The position numbers and the translations under genes are program-made. The notes below the pieces were generated by a model that was not told the origin of the DNA, did no database searches, and saw only the letters and a program-made list of their open reading frames with translations. A stretch of DNA of 64,000 nt from Desulfogranum japonicum DSM 18378 (lineage in GTDB: Bacteria; Desulfobacterota; Desulfobulbia; Desulfobulbales; Desulfobulbaceae), in the NCBI RefSeq assembly GCF_000429945.1, contig NZ_AUCV01000021.1, forward strand, positions 1-64,000. Reading direction: 5' to 3'. Below are positions 27,936 to 37,120 of this stretch, piece by piece (the first letter of the stretch is position 1; the number at the start of each line of letters is the position of its first letter).

Positions 27936-30900
27936 GTGACTATACAGGAAACGCTGGACAAACTCAGTACAGCAAATGTTCTTCCCCCAGATATATCAGG
28001 ACTCAATAGTGGATCAACAGCCTTGCTTCTCAGCAAGGCTGTTGAACATTTTCGGCAATCGATTTGTTGCGTTGTTCCTGCAGACGAACAGTTGGAAATT
28101 CTTGCCCAGGATATTGGCCTGTTTTCAGGGCAACAGGTTCTGGTGTACCCCAGTTTTGAAATTCCGCCCTATACACCTCTTTCTCCAGACCCTTCCACGG
28201 TAGGAGCAAGACTCTCAACCCTCTACCAAATTCAGGAAAACCCAAGCCCCGGTATCATTCTCACCTCCATTGAAGCTGTTATACGTCGTGTGCTTCCCTG
28301 GAAAGCCATTCAGGATCACTGTGAACTCATTATGGTTGGTGAAGACTTTGAACGGGACGCCCTGGTCCAAAATCTGATCAATGCAGGATACCAGCAAGCA
28401 GAAATGGTCCGGCAACAAGGTGATCTTGCTGTTCGTGGTGGCATCCTGGATGTTTTTCCACCAGCAGCTACCGAGGACAACCGGGGTCCACTTCGCCTTG
28501 ATTTCTTTGGGGAGACGCTGGAATCAATCCGTATTTTTGATCCGTTGACACAACGATCTTTACGCGAACTGGATGAAGCGATTCTCCTGCCCGCCTCAGA
28601 TATTCTCTTTGGCTCTTCTGAAGAATCTTCCCTGTGGAACAAACACCTGCTTGCCCAGGGCGAGCAGCATAACTGGCCCGCGGAATCCGTACATCTTCTC
28701 CGTGAACAATTTTCCAACCAGGAACGCTTTCCGGGCATAGAATTTTTTCTGCCCCTGGTCTACGGCGGTAAGAAGCATCTGCACAGTTTCTTTGACTACC
28801 TGGATGACACAACCAGAATCTTTCTCCTTGATCCACACGCCATTCAACAGAAACTTGATCTGCTCCATGAACGGATCAAAACCAATTATCAGGAAGCAGT
28901 CGACCACGGTCAGCCGGCCTGCCTACCCCAAGAACTGTTCATCCCTGCTGAAGAGCTTCACGAAAGCATGCAAAACCGATTGGCCGCCAGATTTGTCAGT
29001 CTGCCTGACCCTGATAATCCGGAACCACCATTGCCTGTCCAGACCGGCGACCATGCTCTGCTGAGGCAGGAAATAGAACTGCACAGAAAAAAACGCGGGC
29101 TTCTTGCGCCCCTTGCTGATCGAATCATTACCTGGCAAGGCAAGGGAGAACCCTGTCTGCTTACCTGTAAATCAAATCGTCAGGCAAAACATCTTGCTGA
29201 AATGCTGTCGAACTATCAACTGCAATGCAGGCAGCATACACCGCCAGTCAACCTTGATACTATCAAGGGAGCTGAGGAAATCCTCCTGATTGACTATCCC
29301 CTGTCTAAGGGGTTTGACCTGCTTGCCGAAGGGTATCACATTCTCTCGGCAAGGGAACTCTTCGGAGACAAGCGACTACAGACTGGCAGAACCACCAAAA
29401 AGGTACGGCATGAAGGTCAACCTGTACCACTTGAAGAACTTCGTCAAGGAGACATTGTTGTTCATCGTGAACATGGCGTCGGCGTATTTGACAGCCTGAT
29501 CAATATGGAGTTCAACGGGCAACGGGGTGATTTCCTCAGCATTATGTATAAAGGAGAGGACAAGCTCTATGTTCCGGTGGACAAGCTGCACTGGGTCAGT
29601 AAATATCAGGGTTTGACTGATCAACAGCCGAAACTGGATAGTCTGGGTTCACAAAAATGGCAGGCTACCAAAAAAAAGGTCACTGACGCTGTCTGGAAAG
29701 TAGCCCAGGAGTTGCTGCAGATTTACGCCAAACGTGCCGTCCGCCAGGGACACCGATTCTCTCCACCAGGGACCATGTACAAAGAACTGGAAGAATCATT
29801 TCCCTACGAGGAAACCAGTGGACAGGCCCAGGCAATAGACAATGCACTTGAAGATCTTACCAGCGAACGCCCCATGGACCGTCTGGTCTGTGGAGATGTC
29901 GGCTATGGCAAGACCGAAGTTGCTGCCAGAGCAGCCTTCAAAGTTATTGAAGATGGATTCCAGGTTGCGGTACTCGTTCCCACCACAGTGCTGGCAGAAC
30001 AACATGCAGCCACCTTTAGAGACCGTTTTTCCTCATTTCCAGTGGAAATCGCCTGTCTGAACCGATTTCGAACCACAAAACAACAAAAGGAGATCACCTC
30101 CGGAATCAGTGCAGGTACCGTTGACCTCGTTGTGGGAACCCATCGCCTGCTGTCCAAGGATGTGCAATTTACAAAACTTGGTCTCCTCATCGTCGATGAA
30201 GAGCACCGTTTTGGTGTCAGCCATAAGGAAAAAATAAAAAAACTCAAAGCTGCTGTTGATGTGCTGACTCTGACGGCAACTCCCATTCCCAGGACATTAC
30301 AGATGTCTCTGCTTGGCATCAGGGATCTATCTGTCATTTCAACTCCTCCGCAACAGCGACGAGCAGTTAAGACGTTCCTGGCTAAACACGATCAACTGGT
30401 TATTCGAGAAGCAGCGTTACGGGAACTCCAAAGGGGAGGTCAGCTCTTTTTTGTTCACAATCGTGTGCGCACTATTTATCGCGTTGCCGAAAACATATCC
30501 GAACTGCTGCCCCATGCGCGGATCGGAGTAGCTCACGGCCAGATGGCAGGTCAACAGCTGGAAGAAGTCATGGTTGCTTTTATTAATCATGAAATAGATA
30601 TCCTGGTCTGCACCACCATCGTGGAATCCGGATTGGATATTCCCAATGCCAATACCATTATCATCAATCGGGCAGATCACCTGGGGTTAGCCGATATCTA
30701 CCAACTGCGCGGCCGTGTTGGCAGATCATCACGTCAGGCCTTTGCCTATCTACTGGTCCCCTCACTGGAGAGCCTGACCAAAGATGCAAAACAGCGCTTG
30801 CGTGCACTGATGGATAACTCCGAATTGGGGAGTGGCTTTAAACTGGCTATGAACGACCTGCAAATTCGCGGCGGTGGGAATTTGCTCGGAGTTTCTCAGT

Positions 30901-31466
30901 CCGGTCACATCGCAGCTGTGGGATACGACCTGTACCTTGAGCTGTTGCAGGCCACAGTGGCCGAACTGAAGCAAAAGGCTGCAGCAAAGGATGATACGTC
31001 CGTTCCTGATATCGACCCTGAGGTCAAACTCCAGATTAGTGCTTTTTTCAGTGACAGCTATATCCCTGATACGGCACAGCGTTATCAGCTCTACCGTCGC
31101 CTCTCCGGACTCAGTACTGCCACCAAAGAAGACTTAGACGATTTTGCAGCAGAAATTACAGACCGATATGGAACTATGCCGCCTGAAGCCAATAATCTGC
31201 TTGCCACCATTGGCTTGAAACAAGAGCTGCAACAACTCGGTATCCTCAAACTGGAGCAGGCTCCTGCCGGATTAATCTTCAGTTTTATAGATAATCCGCC
31301 ATTTGAAGCGCAAAACCTGCTCAACCTCATCCAACAAAAACCTGGAAAGAAACATAAGCAACAGCAGCCAAGACTAACCCCGGACCAGCGTCTCATTGTG
31401 CCGCTGCAGGAAGGAAGTGATCTGTTTCCACAGATCAATGCTGTGCTGAATACGTTGAAGGAATAA
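27936..31466 (+). CDS. mfd: Transcription-repair coupling factor Mfd
   Basis: A 1176-residue SF2 ATPase that removes RNA polymerase stalled at DNA damage and recruits UvrA. The UvrB-like N-terminal part contains RGGILDVFPP. The RNA polymerase-interacting domain includes DIVVHREHGVGVFDSL. The RecG-like helicase has Walker A LVCGDVGYGKTEVAARA, DEEH in LLIVDEEHRFGV, LTLTATPIPRTLQMSL and QLRGRVGRSSRQAFAYLL. The TRCF C-terminal domain follows. Length is typical. The start is GTG at 27936 with a weak ribosome binding site. It forms an operon with the yrfG-type gene, 3 bp downstream. Confidence 0.97.
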   Translation: MTIQETLDKLSTANVLPPDISGLNSGSTALLLSKAVEHFRQSICCVVPADEQLEILAQDIGLFSGQQVLVYPSFEIPPYTPLSPDPSTVGARLSTLYQIQENPSPGIILTSIEAVIRRVLPWKAIQDHCELIMVGEDFERDALVQNLINAGYQQAEMVRQQGDLAVRGGILDVFPPAATEDNRGPLRLDFFGETLESIRIFDPLTQRSLRELDEAILLPASDILFGSSEESSLWNKHLLAQGEQHNWPAESVHLLREQFSNQERFPGIEFFLPLVYGGKKHLHSFFDYLDDTTRIFLLDPHAIQQKLDLLHERIKTNYQEAVDHGQPACLPQELFIPAEELHESMQNRLAARFVSLPDPDNPEPPLPVQTGDHALLRQEIELHRKKRGLLAPLADRIITWQGKGEPCLLTCKSNRQAKHLAEMLSNYQLQCRQHTPPVNLDTIKGAEEILLIDYPLSKGFDLLAEGYHILSARELFGDKRLQTGRTTKKVRHEGQPVPLEELRQGDIVVHREHGVGVFDSLINMEFNGQRGDFLSIMYKGEDKLYVPVDKLHWVSKYQGLTDQQPKLDSLGSQKWQATKKKVTDAVWKVAQELLQIYAKRAVRQGHRFSPPGTMYKELEESFPYEETSGQAQAIDNALEDLTSERPMDRLVCGDVGYGKTEVAARAAFKVIEDGFQVAVLVPTTVLAEQHAATFRDRFSSFPVEIACLNRFRTTKQQKEITSGISAGTVDLVVGTHRLLSKDVQFTKLGLLIVDEEHRFGVSHKEKIKKLKAAVDVLTLTATPIPRTLQMSLLGIRDLSVISTPPQQRRAVKTFLAKHDQLVIREAALRELQRGGQLFFVHNRVRTIYRVAENISELLPHARIGVAHGQMAGQQLEEVMVAFINHEIDILVCTTIVESGLDIPNANTIIINRADHLGLADIYQLRGRVGRSSRQAFAYLLVPSLESLTKDAKQRLRALMDNSELGSGFKLAMNDLQIRGGGNLLGVSQSGHIAAVGYDLYLELLQATVAELKQKAAAKDDTSVPDIDPEVKLQISAFFSDSYIPDTAQRYQLYRRLSGLSTATKEDLDDFAAEITDRYGTMPPEANNLLATIGLKQELQQLGILKLEQAPAGLIFSFIDNPPFEAQNLLNLIQQKPGKKHKQQQPRLTPDQRLIVPLQEGSDLFPQINAVLNTLKE

Positions 31467-31469
31467 GAT

Positions 31470-32159
31470 ATGTTAAACAAACACTGTGAAAAACAAAGCC
31501 CTGGGTTTTCCTGGGATACTGTAGATACAGTCCTCCTTGATATGGATGGAACACTGCTGGACAAGCATTTTGATGATTATTTCTGGGAGCAATACGTACC
31601 TGAGCACTATTCCCTTTTACATAATATCTCTGTTGAAGAATCCAAAAAGCAATTACTGGATAAATACAAAAAGGTGGAAAACACCTTAAACTGGGCTGAT
31701 ACCTTATACTGGTCTGAAGAGCTGGGACTTGATATACCTGAACTGAAAATGCGTATCAATCACCTGATTGGCGTCCACCCTTATGTGATAGAATTCCTGG
31801 AATTTTGCGTGCGGAAACGTAAAAAACTCTACCTCATTACCAATGCCCACTCAACAACCCTGTCCATAAAACTGAAACAGACAGCCATTGGCCCCTGGTT
31901 TGACCGTATTCTTTGTGCTGAAGAAGTAGGTTTTGCCAAAGAGGAGCCAGAATTCTGGGACAAACTTGAAGTCCTTCTCAAGTTTGAAAAAGACCGTACT
32001 CTATTGGTAGACGATACAGAGGAGGTGCTTGCAGTAGCACAGGATTTTGGCATAGGCCACCTGCTTTATCTGGCAAAACCAAGCAGCCGCAAACGCACCA
32101 GCTATTCCTGCCGTTTCCCTTCCATTGAATTCTTCAAAGAACTTTTCCCCAGAGAGTGA
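31470..32159 (+). CDS. yrfG: HAD-superfamily GMP/IMP nucleotidase (YrfG type)
   Basis: A 229-residue phosphatase. Motif I is VDTVLLDMDGTLLDKHFDDYFW with the nucleophile Asp. The cap has NTLNWADTLYWSEELGLDI, motif II is LYLITNAHSTTLSIKL, motif III Lys is in GFAKEEPEFW and motif IV is TLLVDDTEEVL. The TVLLDMDGTLLD...FDN/DYFW and TLNW pattern matches E. coli YrfG, which dephosphorylates GMP and IMP. It starts 3 bp after mfd and ends at a strong terminator. Confidence 0.9.
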   Translation: MLNKHCEKQSPGFSWDTVDTVLLDMDGTLLDKHFDDYFWEQYVPEHYSLLHNISVEESKKQLLDKYKKVENTLNWADTLYWSEELGLDIPELKMRINHLIGVHPYVIEFLEFCVRKRKKLYLITNAHSTTLSIKLKQTAIGPWFDRILCAEEVGFAKEEPEFWDKLEVLLKFEKDRTLLVDDTEEVLAVAQDFGIGHLLYLAKPSSRKRTSYSCRFPSIEFFKELFPRE

Positions 32160-32180
32160 ACACAGGGGTATCAAGAGTAG

Positions 32181-32219
32181 AAAAAAAAGCCTGTCAGGCA
32201 TGACCGGACAGGCTTTTTT
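32181..32219. terminator. Terminator after mfd-yrfG
   Basis: A stem of AAAAAAGCCTGTC with GACAGGCTTTTTT around a short loop, with T-tracts on both strands. It can also serve the convergent coiled-coil protein gene ending at 32242. Confidence 0.9.
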
Positions 32220-32241
32220 CACAATTATGGAGCGAGTTACA

Positions 32242-33300
32242 TTATCCCCGACGTCTTTGGCGGATATAGTCTTTGGCCAGGGAAGGATGATCAGCAATGA
32301 TCTGACCTTTCTCATCACCCATGCTTTTTACCAGGTGATCCATAACCTGTGCATAGGTCATATCTTTCTTCAGGGTTTCCTCAACCAGAGCGCTGATTTG
32401 GTCACGATCAGCAGGGTCATCAAAGTAGGTGAACAGGCGGTGCCCGTCATCATCCCCATCCTCTTCTAAAGAACCTTCCTCTTCCTCTACAGGAGCAGCA
32501 GCTTGCTCAGGTTCGGCTGTGCCGATAGCTTCAATGCTTTCCCGTAATTCAGTCTGCAGCTCTTTAATGAGGCTTGTGAGCGAATTCACTTCCTCTTTGC
32601 TGGCCACATCTTGTTTTTCCACTGCTTCCAGCCGACCGGGAAGGTCTCCCAGCATTTTTTCTGCAGAAATGCCAGCAAGTTTGCCTGTGGTCTCTTCGAG
32701 TTTACTCTCGATGGCAGCCAGAGCTTGATGCAGTTTTTCCACTGCTTCTTCCGAAGCAGACACTGCACCTGAGATCTCGTCTACTTTTTGGTGCGGGGCA
32801 TACCCCTCGAGCTTACTTTCCAGAGCGTGAATTTTATTACCAAGCTCTTCAAGCCCTTTCTCCAGATCACTCTGCATGGCTTCGACAACCGCAGGCTCCA
32901 CCACGGGAACAACGGTTTCTACCTCGGGCTCAGGTGCAGTTTCCTGTACACATTCGCATACGCTTTGGCATTCACGAGCAGAGGTAATACAGGTTACTCC
33001 ATCAGCCAGCCATAATTTCAGGGTGGATTTCAACTGGCTATACATGCGGGCGGAACTGTCCCGATCCACTATCGCAACCGCACCAAGGAAGATCCCAAAA
33101 AGGACCGCAAGGCACACAGCAATGCCAAGAACCATACCAATGGCCCATTGGACAAGCTGAATCGCTCTGATAAACATCAGACCAATTGAGCTCCATACGC
33201 TTCCATCTGACGATGTACTTGTCAGATAGACAAGAAGCATGAAGATTACGAGAACAGCGCCAGCTTTGAGCAGTGGGGCGCGCATGACATTTGTTTTCAT
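32242..33300 (-). CDS. Two-helix membrane protein with long coiled coil
   Basis: A 352-residue protein of unrecognised family. Two transmembrane segments (about 10-30 and 45-75, ending LFGIFLGAVAIV) are followed by a short Cys-rich patch (ITSARECQSVCECVQE). A long heptad-patterned coiled coil (about 130-260) carries an acidic linker. The C-terminal helical piece is DDPADRDQISALVEETLKKD and onward. The ATG at 33300 has GGAGGAG upstream and is preferred over 33360. The coiled coil suggests an envelope-anchored scaffold or oligomer. Confidence 0.8.
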   Translation of the reverse strand: MKTNVMRAPLLKAGAVLVIFMLLVYLTSTSSDGSVWSSIGLMFIRAIQLVQWAIGMVLGIAVCLAVLFGIFLGAVAIVDRDSSARMYSQLKSTLKLWLADGVTCITSARECQSVCECVQETAPEPEVETVVPVVEPAVVEAMQSDLEKGLEELGNKIHALESKLEGYAPHQKVDEISGAVSASEEAVEKLHQALAAIESKLEETTGKLAGISAEKMLGDLPGRLEAVEKQDVASKEEVNSLTSLIKELQTELRESIEAIGTAEPEQAAAPVEEEEGSLEEDGDDDGHRLFTYFDDPADRDQISALVEETLKKDMTYAQVMDHLVKSMGDEKGQIIADHPSLAKDYIRQRRRG

Positions 33301-33515
33301 GAAAACTCCTCCGTGACTAAAAGATCTTTCCTGCCGGCTGGCGTACAAACTGGCCAGCATGAATGCATGAACAAAATGGCAGTAGGTACAAAAATTATAT
33401 GGGTGGTTTTAGTGTATTTGCCCGTGAACAGCAAGAAAAATGTGACCGCGTGCCAGGCAATTGCGTTCTCTGGCGCACGCTTTGCACAATTTTTACCCTA
33501 GGTCTACAAAACTGT

Positions 33516-35306
33516 TCAATGTATATCCATGGGGACACGTTCTGTCTCATCGCCTGCAGGTGGATAGTGATGCAGTATCTTTCCGATTGCGTCCTGACGA
33601 GAAGAAAAAGCCCTTATCACTGTGGGATCGAAGCAGGTTCCCTGTCCGGCAACCACCTGCCTGCAGATCCATTCGTGGTCTACTTTCTGTTCCTGCTGCC
33701 AGATGGCTGCCAAAAAATCTTCATAGGCATCTGCCACCGCCATAATCCGTGCTTCCAGGGGTATTTCCTCCTCAGCCAAACCGTGGGGATATCCGAGCCC
33801 ATCCCATCGTTCATGGTGAAAGTAGGCAATCGTCTTGGCCAAACCAAGAAAAGTACTTGCCGTCCCTTGTTCTTCCATGGATTTAATAAAATCGCCACCG
33901 GTTATGGTATGATTTCTAACCTGTTCGCACTCTTTGAGATCATGGGGATCCTGGTTCAGAAGTATGGAATCCGGCACAGAGACCTTTCCTATATCATGAA
34001 GTATGGAGGCATAGGAAATATCAGCAATAAACTGATCTGAAATTATCGTATGCCAGTCCGGATAGGTCTGCAGTTCCTGCGCTAGCTCGGCGCAGATTCC
34101 CATGACTCGCTCCAGATGAAAGGCTGGAGCACCTGTTCCCCTTTCACGGTATTCGGAAAGGTTAGCCAAAGCCAGAATGGTCGCCTCTTCGGTTACCCGT
34201 ATTGTCTGAAGGAAGCGCACCAGGTCTTTCTCAAGTCTCCGGCGCGTACTGATATCACGCAATACCAACTGCACACCTATTATCTTTTGCTCACGCAGCA
34301 AAACCGAACCGTTCACCTCCATGCTCCGTTCTTCATCCGGAAAAGATTTTATGGTTACCTGGTACGCTTTGAGAGGTTTGGCTGTGGCCAGCATACGGAC
34401 AATATGGGCCTCAAAATCTCCAGGACGCTTCTCTTTTAGCAACGAATAAAAGCAACTGCTCTCTTGCAGTATTTCTTTGCCAAAATGATGAATGAAAGGC
34501 GCATTTGCCTGCATAACTTGCCCTTGCAAGCCAATCAGAACAACTTCGTCTGCCAGGTTATCAAACAGCATCTTATACCGTTGTTCAGATACTTGCTGTT
34601 CCCTGGTTCGCCGTGCAATTTCCTTTTCAAGAAAAGCTGCGTGCTTTTTTAGGGCCGCAGCGGTTTCCTTTTCCTGTTGCCGCAGGTTAAACTCATGTTT
34701 ACGCCCCCAGGTATCTGTCGCGCTCTGCGTTGCGGCAATGAGAACAAAACAGGACATAAAAAAGACATTGCTCACTGTCCAGGTCAACTGGCTGGAAAAA
34801 GCACCCTCAAAACCAGCTATAACAACCAGATACCCGGCCACCAGAAAAAAACCGCAAACCAATGTCTGCAAAGAAGTGAGAGGGGCCAAAGCGGTGTACA
34901 GAGTTATAATGAGGATAAGCGCAATATAATAAGGAGATATGTATCCTCCCATTTGTGAAATCATATACAGTACAGTGCCACCGGCACACAGATATGCACA
35001 AAGCCCTATGACCAGAGGCCAGCGTTGTTGCTGATCAAAATAATTGGCGGCAAGCAGCCCCATACCCAGGAACACACAGCCCATCCGTAACACAAAAAAC
35101 ATCTTAAACAGATGCGGAACCAGAACATAATCAAGCAGGGCAAACATTCCCACCAGGGACATACCGGCCAAGAGAATATAATACACCCTTCTGTGATGCA
35201 GATTCCGCAATTCAGCAAGGTACTGTTCATGGTATTTGGAAGTGATTCGATCCAATACTTTTCTGCTCCTTTGCGGATTTTTGGCAAGCAGACAAATGCT
35301 TATCAA
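33516..35306 (-). CDS. Membrane PAS/HD-GYP signalling protein, variant motifs
   Basis: A 596-residue cyclic-di-GMP phosphodiesterase candidate. Six hydrophobic helices (about 40-200) are followed by a coiled coil, a PAS domain (about 250-360, VLIGLQGQVMQANAPF) and an HD-GYP domain with SILHDIGKVSVPDSILL and HHERWDGLGYPHGL. The later DxYDALTS motif is replaced by DAYEDFLA. It overlaps the next HD-GYP gene at its start (TTGA) and both share architecture, so they are probably tandem duplicates. The TTG at 35306 is assumed; AAAGGAG ahead of a TTG at 35255 is a good alternative start. Confidence 0.88.
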   Translation of the reverse strand: MISICLLAKNPQRSRKVLDRITSKYHEQYLAELRNLHHRRVYYILLAGMSLVGMFALLDYVLVPHLFKMFFVLRMGCVFLGMGLLAANYFDQQQRWPLVIGLCAYLCAGGTVLYMISQMGGYISPYYIALILIITLYTALAPLTSLQTLVCGFFLVAGYLVVIAGFEGAFSSQLTWTVSNVFFMSCFVLIAATQSATDTWGRKHEFNLRQQEKETAAALKKHAAFLEKEIARRTREQQVSEQRYKMLFDNLADEVVLIGLQGQVMQANAPFIHHFGKEILQESSCFYSLLKEKRPGDFEAHIVRMLATAKPLKAYQVTIKSFPDEERSMEVNGSVLLREQKIIGVQLVLRDISTRRRLEKDLVRFLQTIRVTEEATILALANLSEYRERGTGAPAFHLERVMGICAELAQELQTYPDWHTIISDQFIADISYASILHDIGKVSVPDSILLNQDPHDLKECEQVRNHTITGGDFIKSMEEQGTASTFLGLAKTIAYFHHERWDGLGYPHGLAEEEIPLEARIMAVADAYEDFLAAIWQQEQKVDHEWICRQVVAGQGTCFDPTVIRAFSSRQDAIGKILHHYPPAGDETERVPMDIH

Positions 35307-37003
35307 CTCAGCAACATATTCATTCTCAATATCTTGAATTGATTTTCCAGCCTGACAAAAGCGTTGACAACCTGTGGATCAAAATGCGCTCCACTCTGCT
35401 CAATAATATATTTTCTCGCATCTTCGTGTGAATGCGCCGCTTTGTAGGGACGACTTGAAGTCAGGGCATCATAGACATCTGCCAATGCAACTATTCTGGC
35501 CGACAGAGGGATATCGTCTCTGCATAAGCCTTTCGGATACCCGCTTCCATCCCATCGTTCGTGATGGAATCTTGTAATCTCCTGCCCCATGTGCAGGAAT
35601 GACCCTCTTCCGGATCTGTCTTCAGCCCAGCGCAGTGTCTGGTAGCCAAACTCACAGTGCTGGCGCATCAAAGCCATCTCTTCATCTGTTAATGGGCCGG
35701 GCTTCAGTAAAATATGATCCGGAATTCCAACTTTTCCGATATCATGCAATACTGACGACTTATACAGATCCTCTATAAACAGCGGGGTAATCGTTTCCTC
35801 CAGAGTCGCCCCCCTGGCCAGATCCTGGGCAAGAAGTTTCGTATACTCACGTATGCGCTCAAGATGGGAGCCTGTATCATCATCCCGAAATTCAGCCAAT
35901 CTTGCCAATCCTAATATGGCATTTTGACGTGAAGAATCTATAAGGCGCTGGGATTCCAACACCTGGCGTTCCATTTCCTTATTCAGGCTGATGTCACGGA
36001 TGATAAGCTGATAAAGCTGCCTCCCCTGTTCTATATCCACTTCCTGTCCGCTGAGTTCCGCTTCAATAATCTCTTTTGTTTCTGCGGACTGCATGCACAG
36101 TTGCACGTTGGTTACCACTTCTTTATGCTTGAGCCTTTCTATGATATCTGTTCCTATGGTTTCCCGATTTTCTGCGCAGATAAACGAAACCCAGTTATGC
36201 CCCAGAAGCACTTCATCTTTGCCTGCAAGCATCTCAGCGGCAAACTTGTTGCGCTGGTAAATTATGCCATCAGCATCTATAACAATCACCATGTCACTGA
36301 TATTGTTATAGAGATCTTTAAATTTCAATTCAGATTCTTCCAGTTCTGCCATCCGCTGCTGAACAGTCTCCTCCAGATTATCGGTTTGTTCAACCAGCTT
36401 TCCGCGTAATCTGCGAAGACTTTTCTGTGCTCGCAGTGCCTTGATCTGAGTAAACAGATCATCGTAACATTGAACAGTGGTCACGCCGACCATGGAAAGA
36501 AAAAAAAAGGAGTTATTCAGGGCATAACGCATTGCCAACTCGCCCGGCTCATCCACATAGAGCATAACGATAAGCATATAGACAAGATACATGGAAACGC
36601 CCGTTACCAGGGACTGAACAACGTTGAGCGGCAAAACAGAAAAAGCGCCGGCAATCATCAACAGAATACCGACATAGTAGTTGGAAACAAAACCTCCCAG
36701 CGCTGCTGCCATCAAAGATATGACAGTAGCTCCCAAAAGCATCATACAGTACATGATTTCATGCACATAACGCTTTCCCGCTGGATGTTTGAGCACTGTA
36801 TACATCAGAAGGCAGGTCAACACATACATAACCCGGTATCCGGTAAACAGGCTGTACAATTGACGACAGCAGATAAAATCCAGGATGGAAAACAAAGAAA
36901 AAAAGATAATCGCCATCCAGATACATACCAGACTTCGCTGATAAAAAAGCAGCTTGATATCACCTGCATATTGTTGCTGTAACGGTGCTGTTATCGTATG
37001 CAT
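35303..37003 (-). CDS. Membrane PAS/HD-GYP cyclic-di-GMP phosphodiesterase
   Basis: A 566-residue protein. Six membrane segments (about 20-190) and a coiled-coil linker precede a PAS domain (about 230-340, MVIVIDADGIIYQRNKFAAE). The HD-GYP domain includes GSHLERIREYTKLLA, SVLHDIGKVGIPDHILLK, HHERWDGSGYPKGL and LADVYDALTSSRPYK, all canonical catalytic and metal-binding motifs. This one is expected to degrade cyclic-di-GMP; its partner downstream has degenerate positions. The pair forms one transcript and may compare or gate the same membrane signal. Confidence 0.93.
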   Translation of the reverse strand: MHTITAPLQQQYAGDIKLLFYQRSLVCIWMAIIFFSLFSILDFICCRQLYSLFTGYRVMYVLTCLLMYTVLKHPAGKRYVHEIMYCMMLLGATVISLMAAALGGFVSNYYVGILLMIAGAFSVLPLNVVQSLVTGVSMYLVYMLIVMLYVDEPGELAMRYALNNSFFFLSMVGVTTVQCYDDLFTQIKALRAQKSLRRLRGKLVEQTDNLEETVQQRMAELEESELKFKDLYNNISDMVIVIDADGIIYQRNKFAAEMLAGKDEVLLGHNWVSFICAENRETIGTDIIERLKHKEVVTNVQLCMQSAETKEIIEAELSGQEVDIEQGRQLYQLIIRDISLNKEMERQVLESQRLIDSSRQNAILGLARLAEFRDDDTGSHLERIREYTKLLAQDLARGATLEETITPLFIEDLYKSSVLHDIGKVGIPDHILLKPGPLTDEEMALMRQHCEFGYQTLRWAEDRSGRGSFLHMGQEITRFHHERWDGSGYPKGLCRDDIPLSARIVALADVYDALTSSRPYKAAHSHEDARKYIIEQSGAHFDPQVVNAFVRLENQFKILRMNMLLS

Positions 37004-37120
37004 TGCGCAGTCATTCCCCAGGATGTCTTTCTATATACGAATATACACAAATGATACAGAGAGGTTATACCTGTCCTTACATGATGATTTTCCTTTGAAA
37101 GCCGGTAGGTGAAGCACGAG

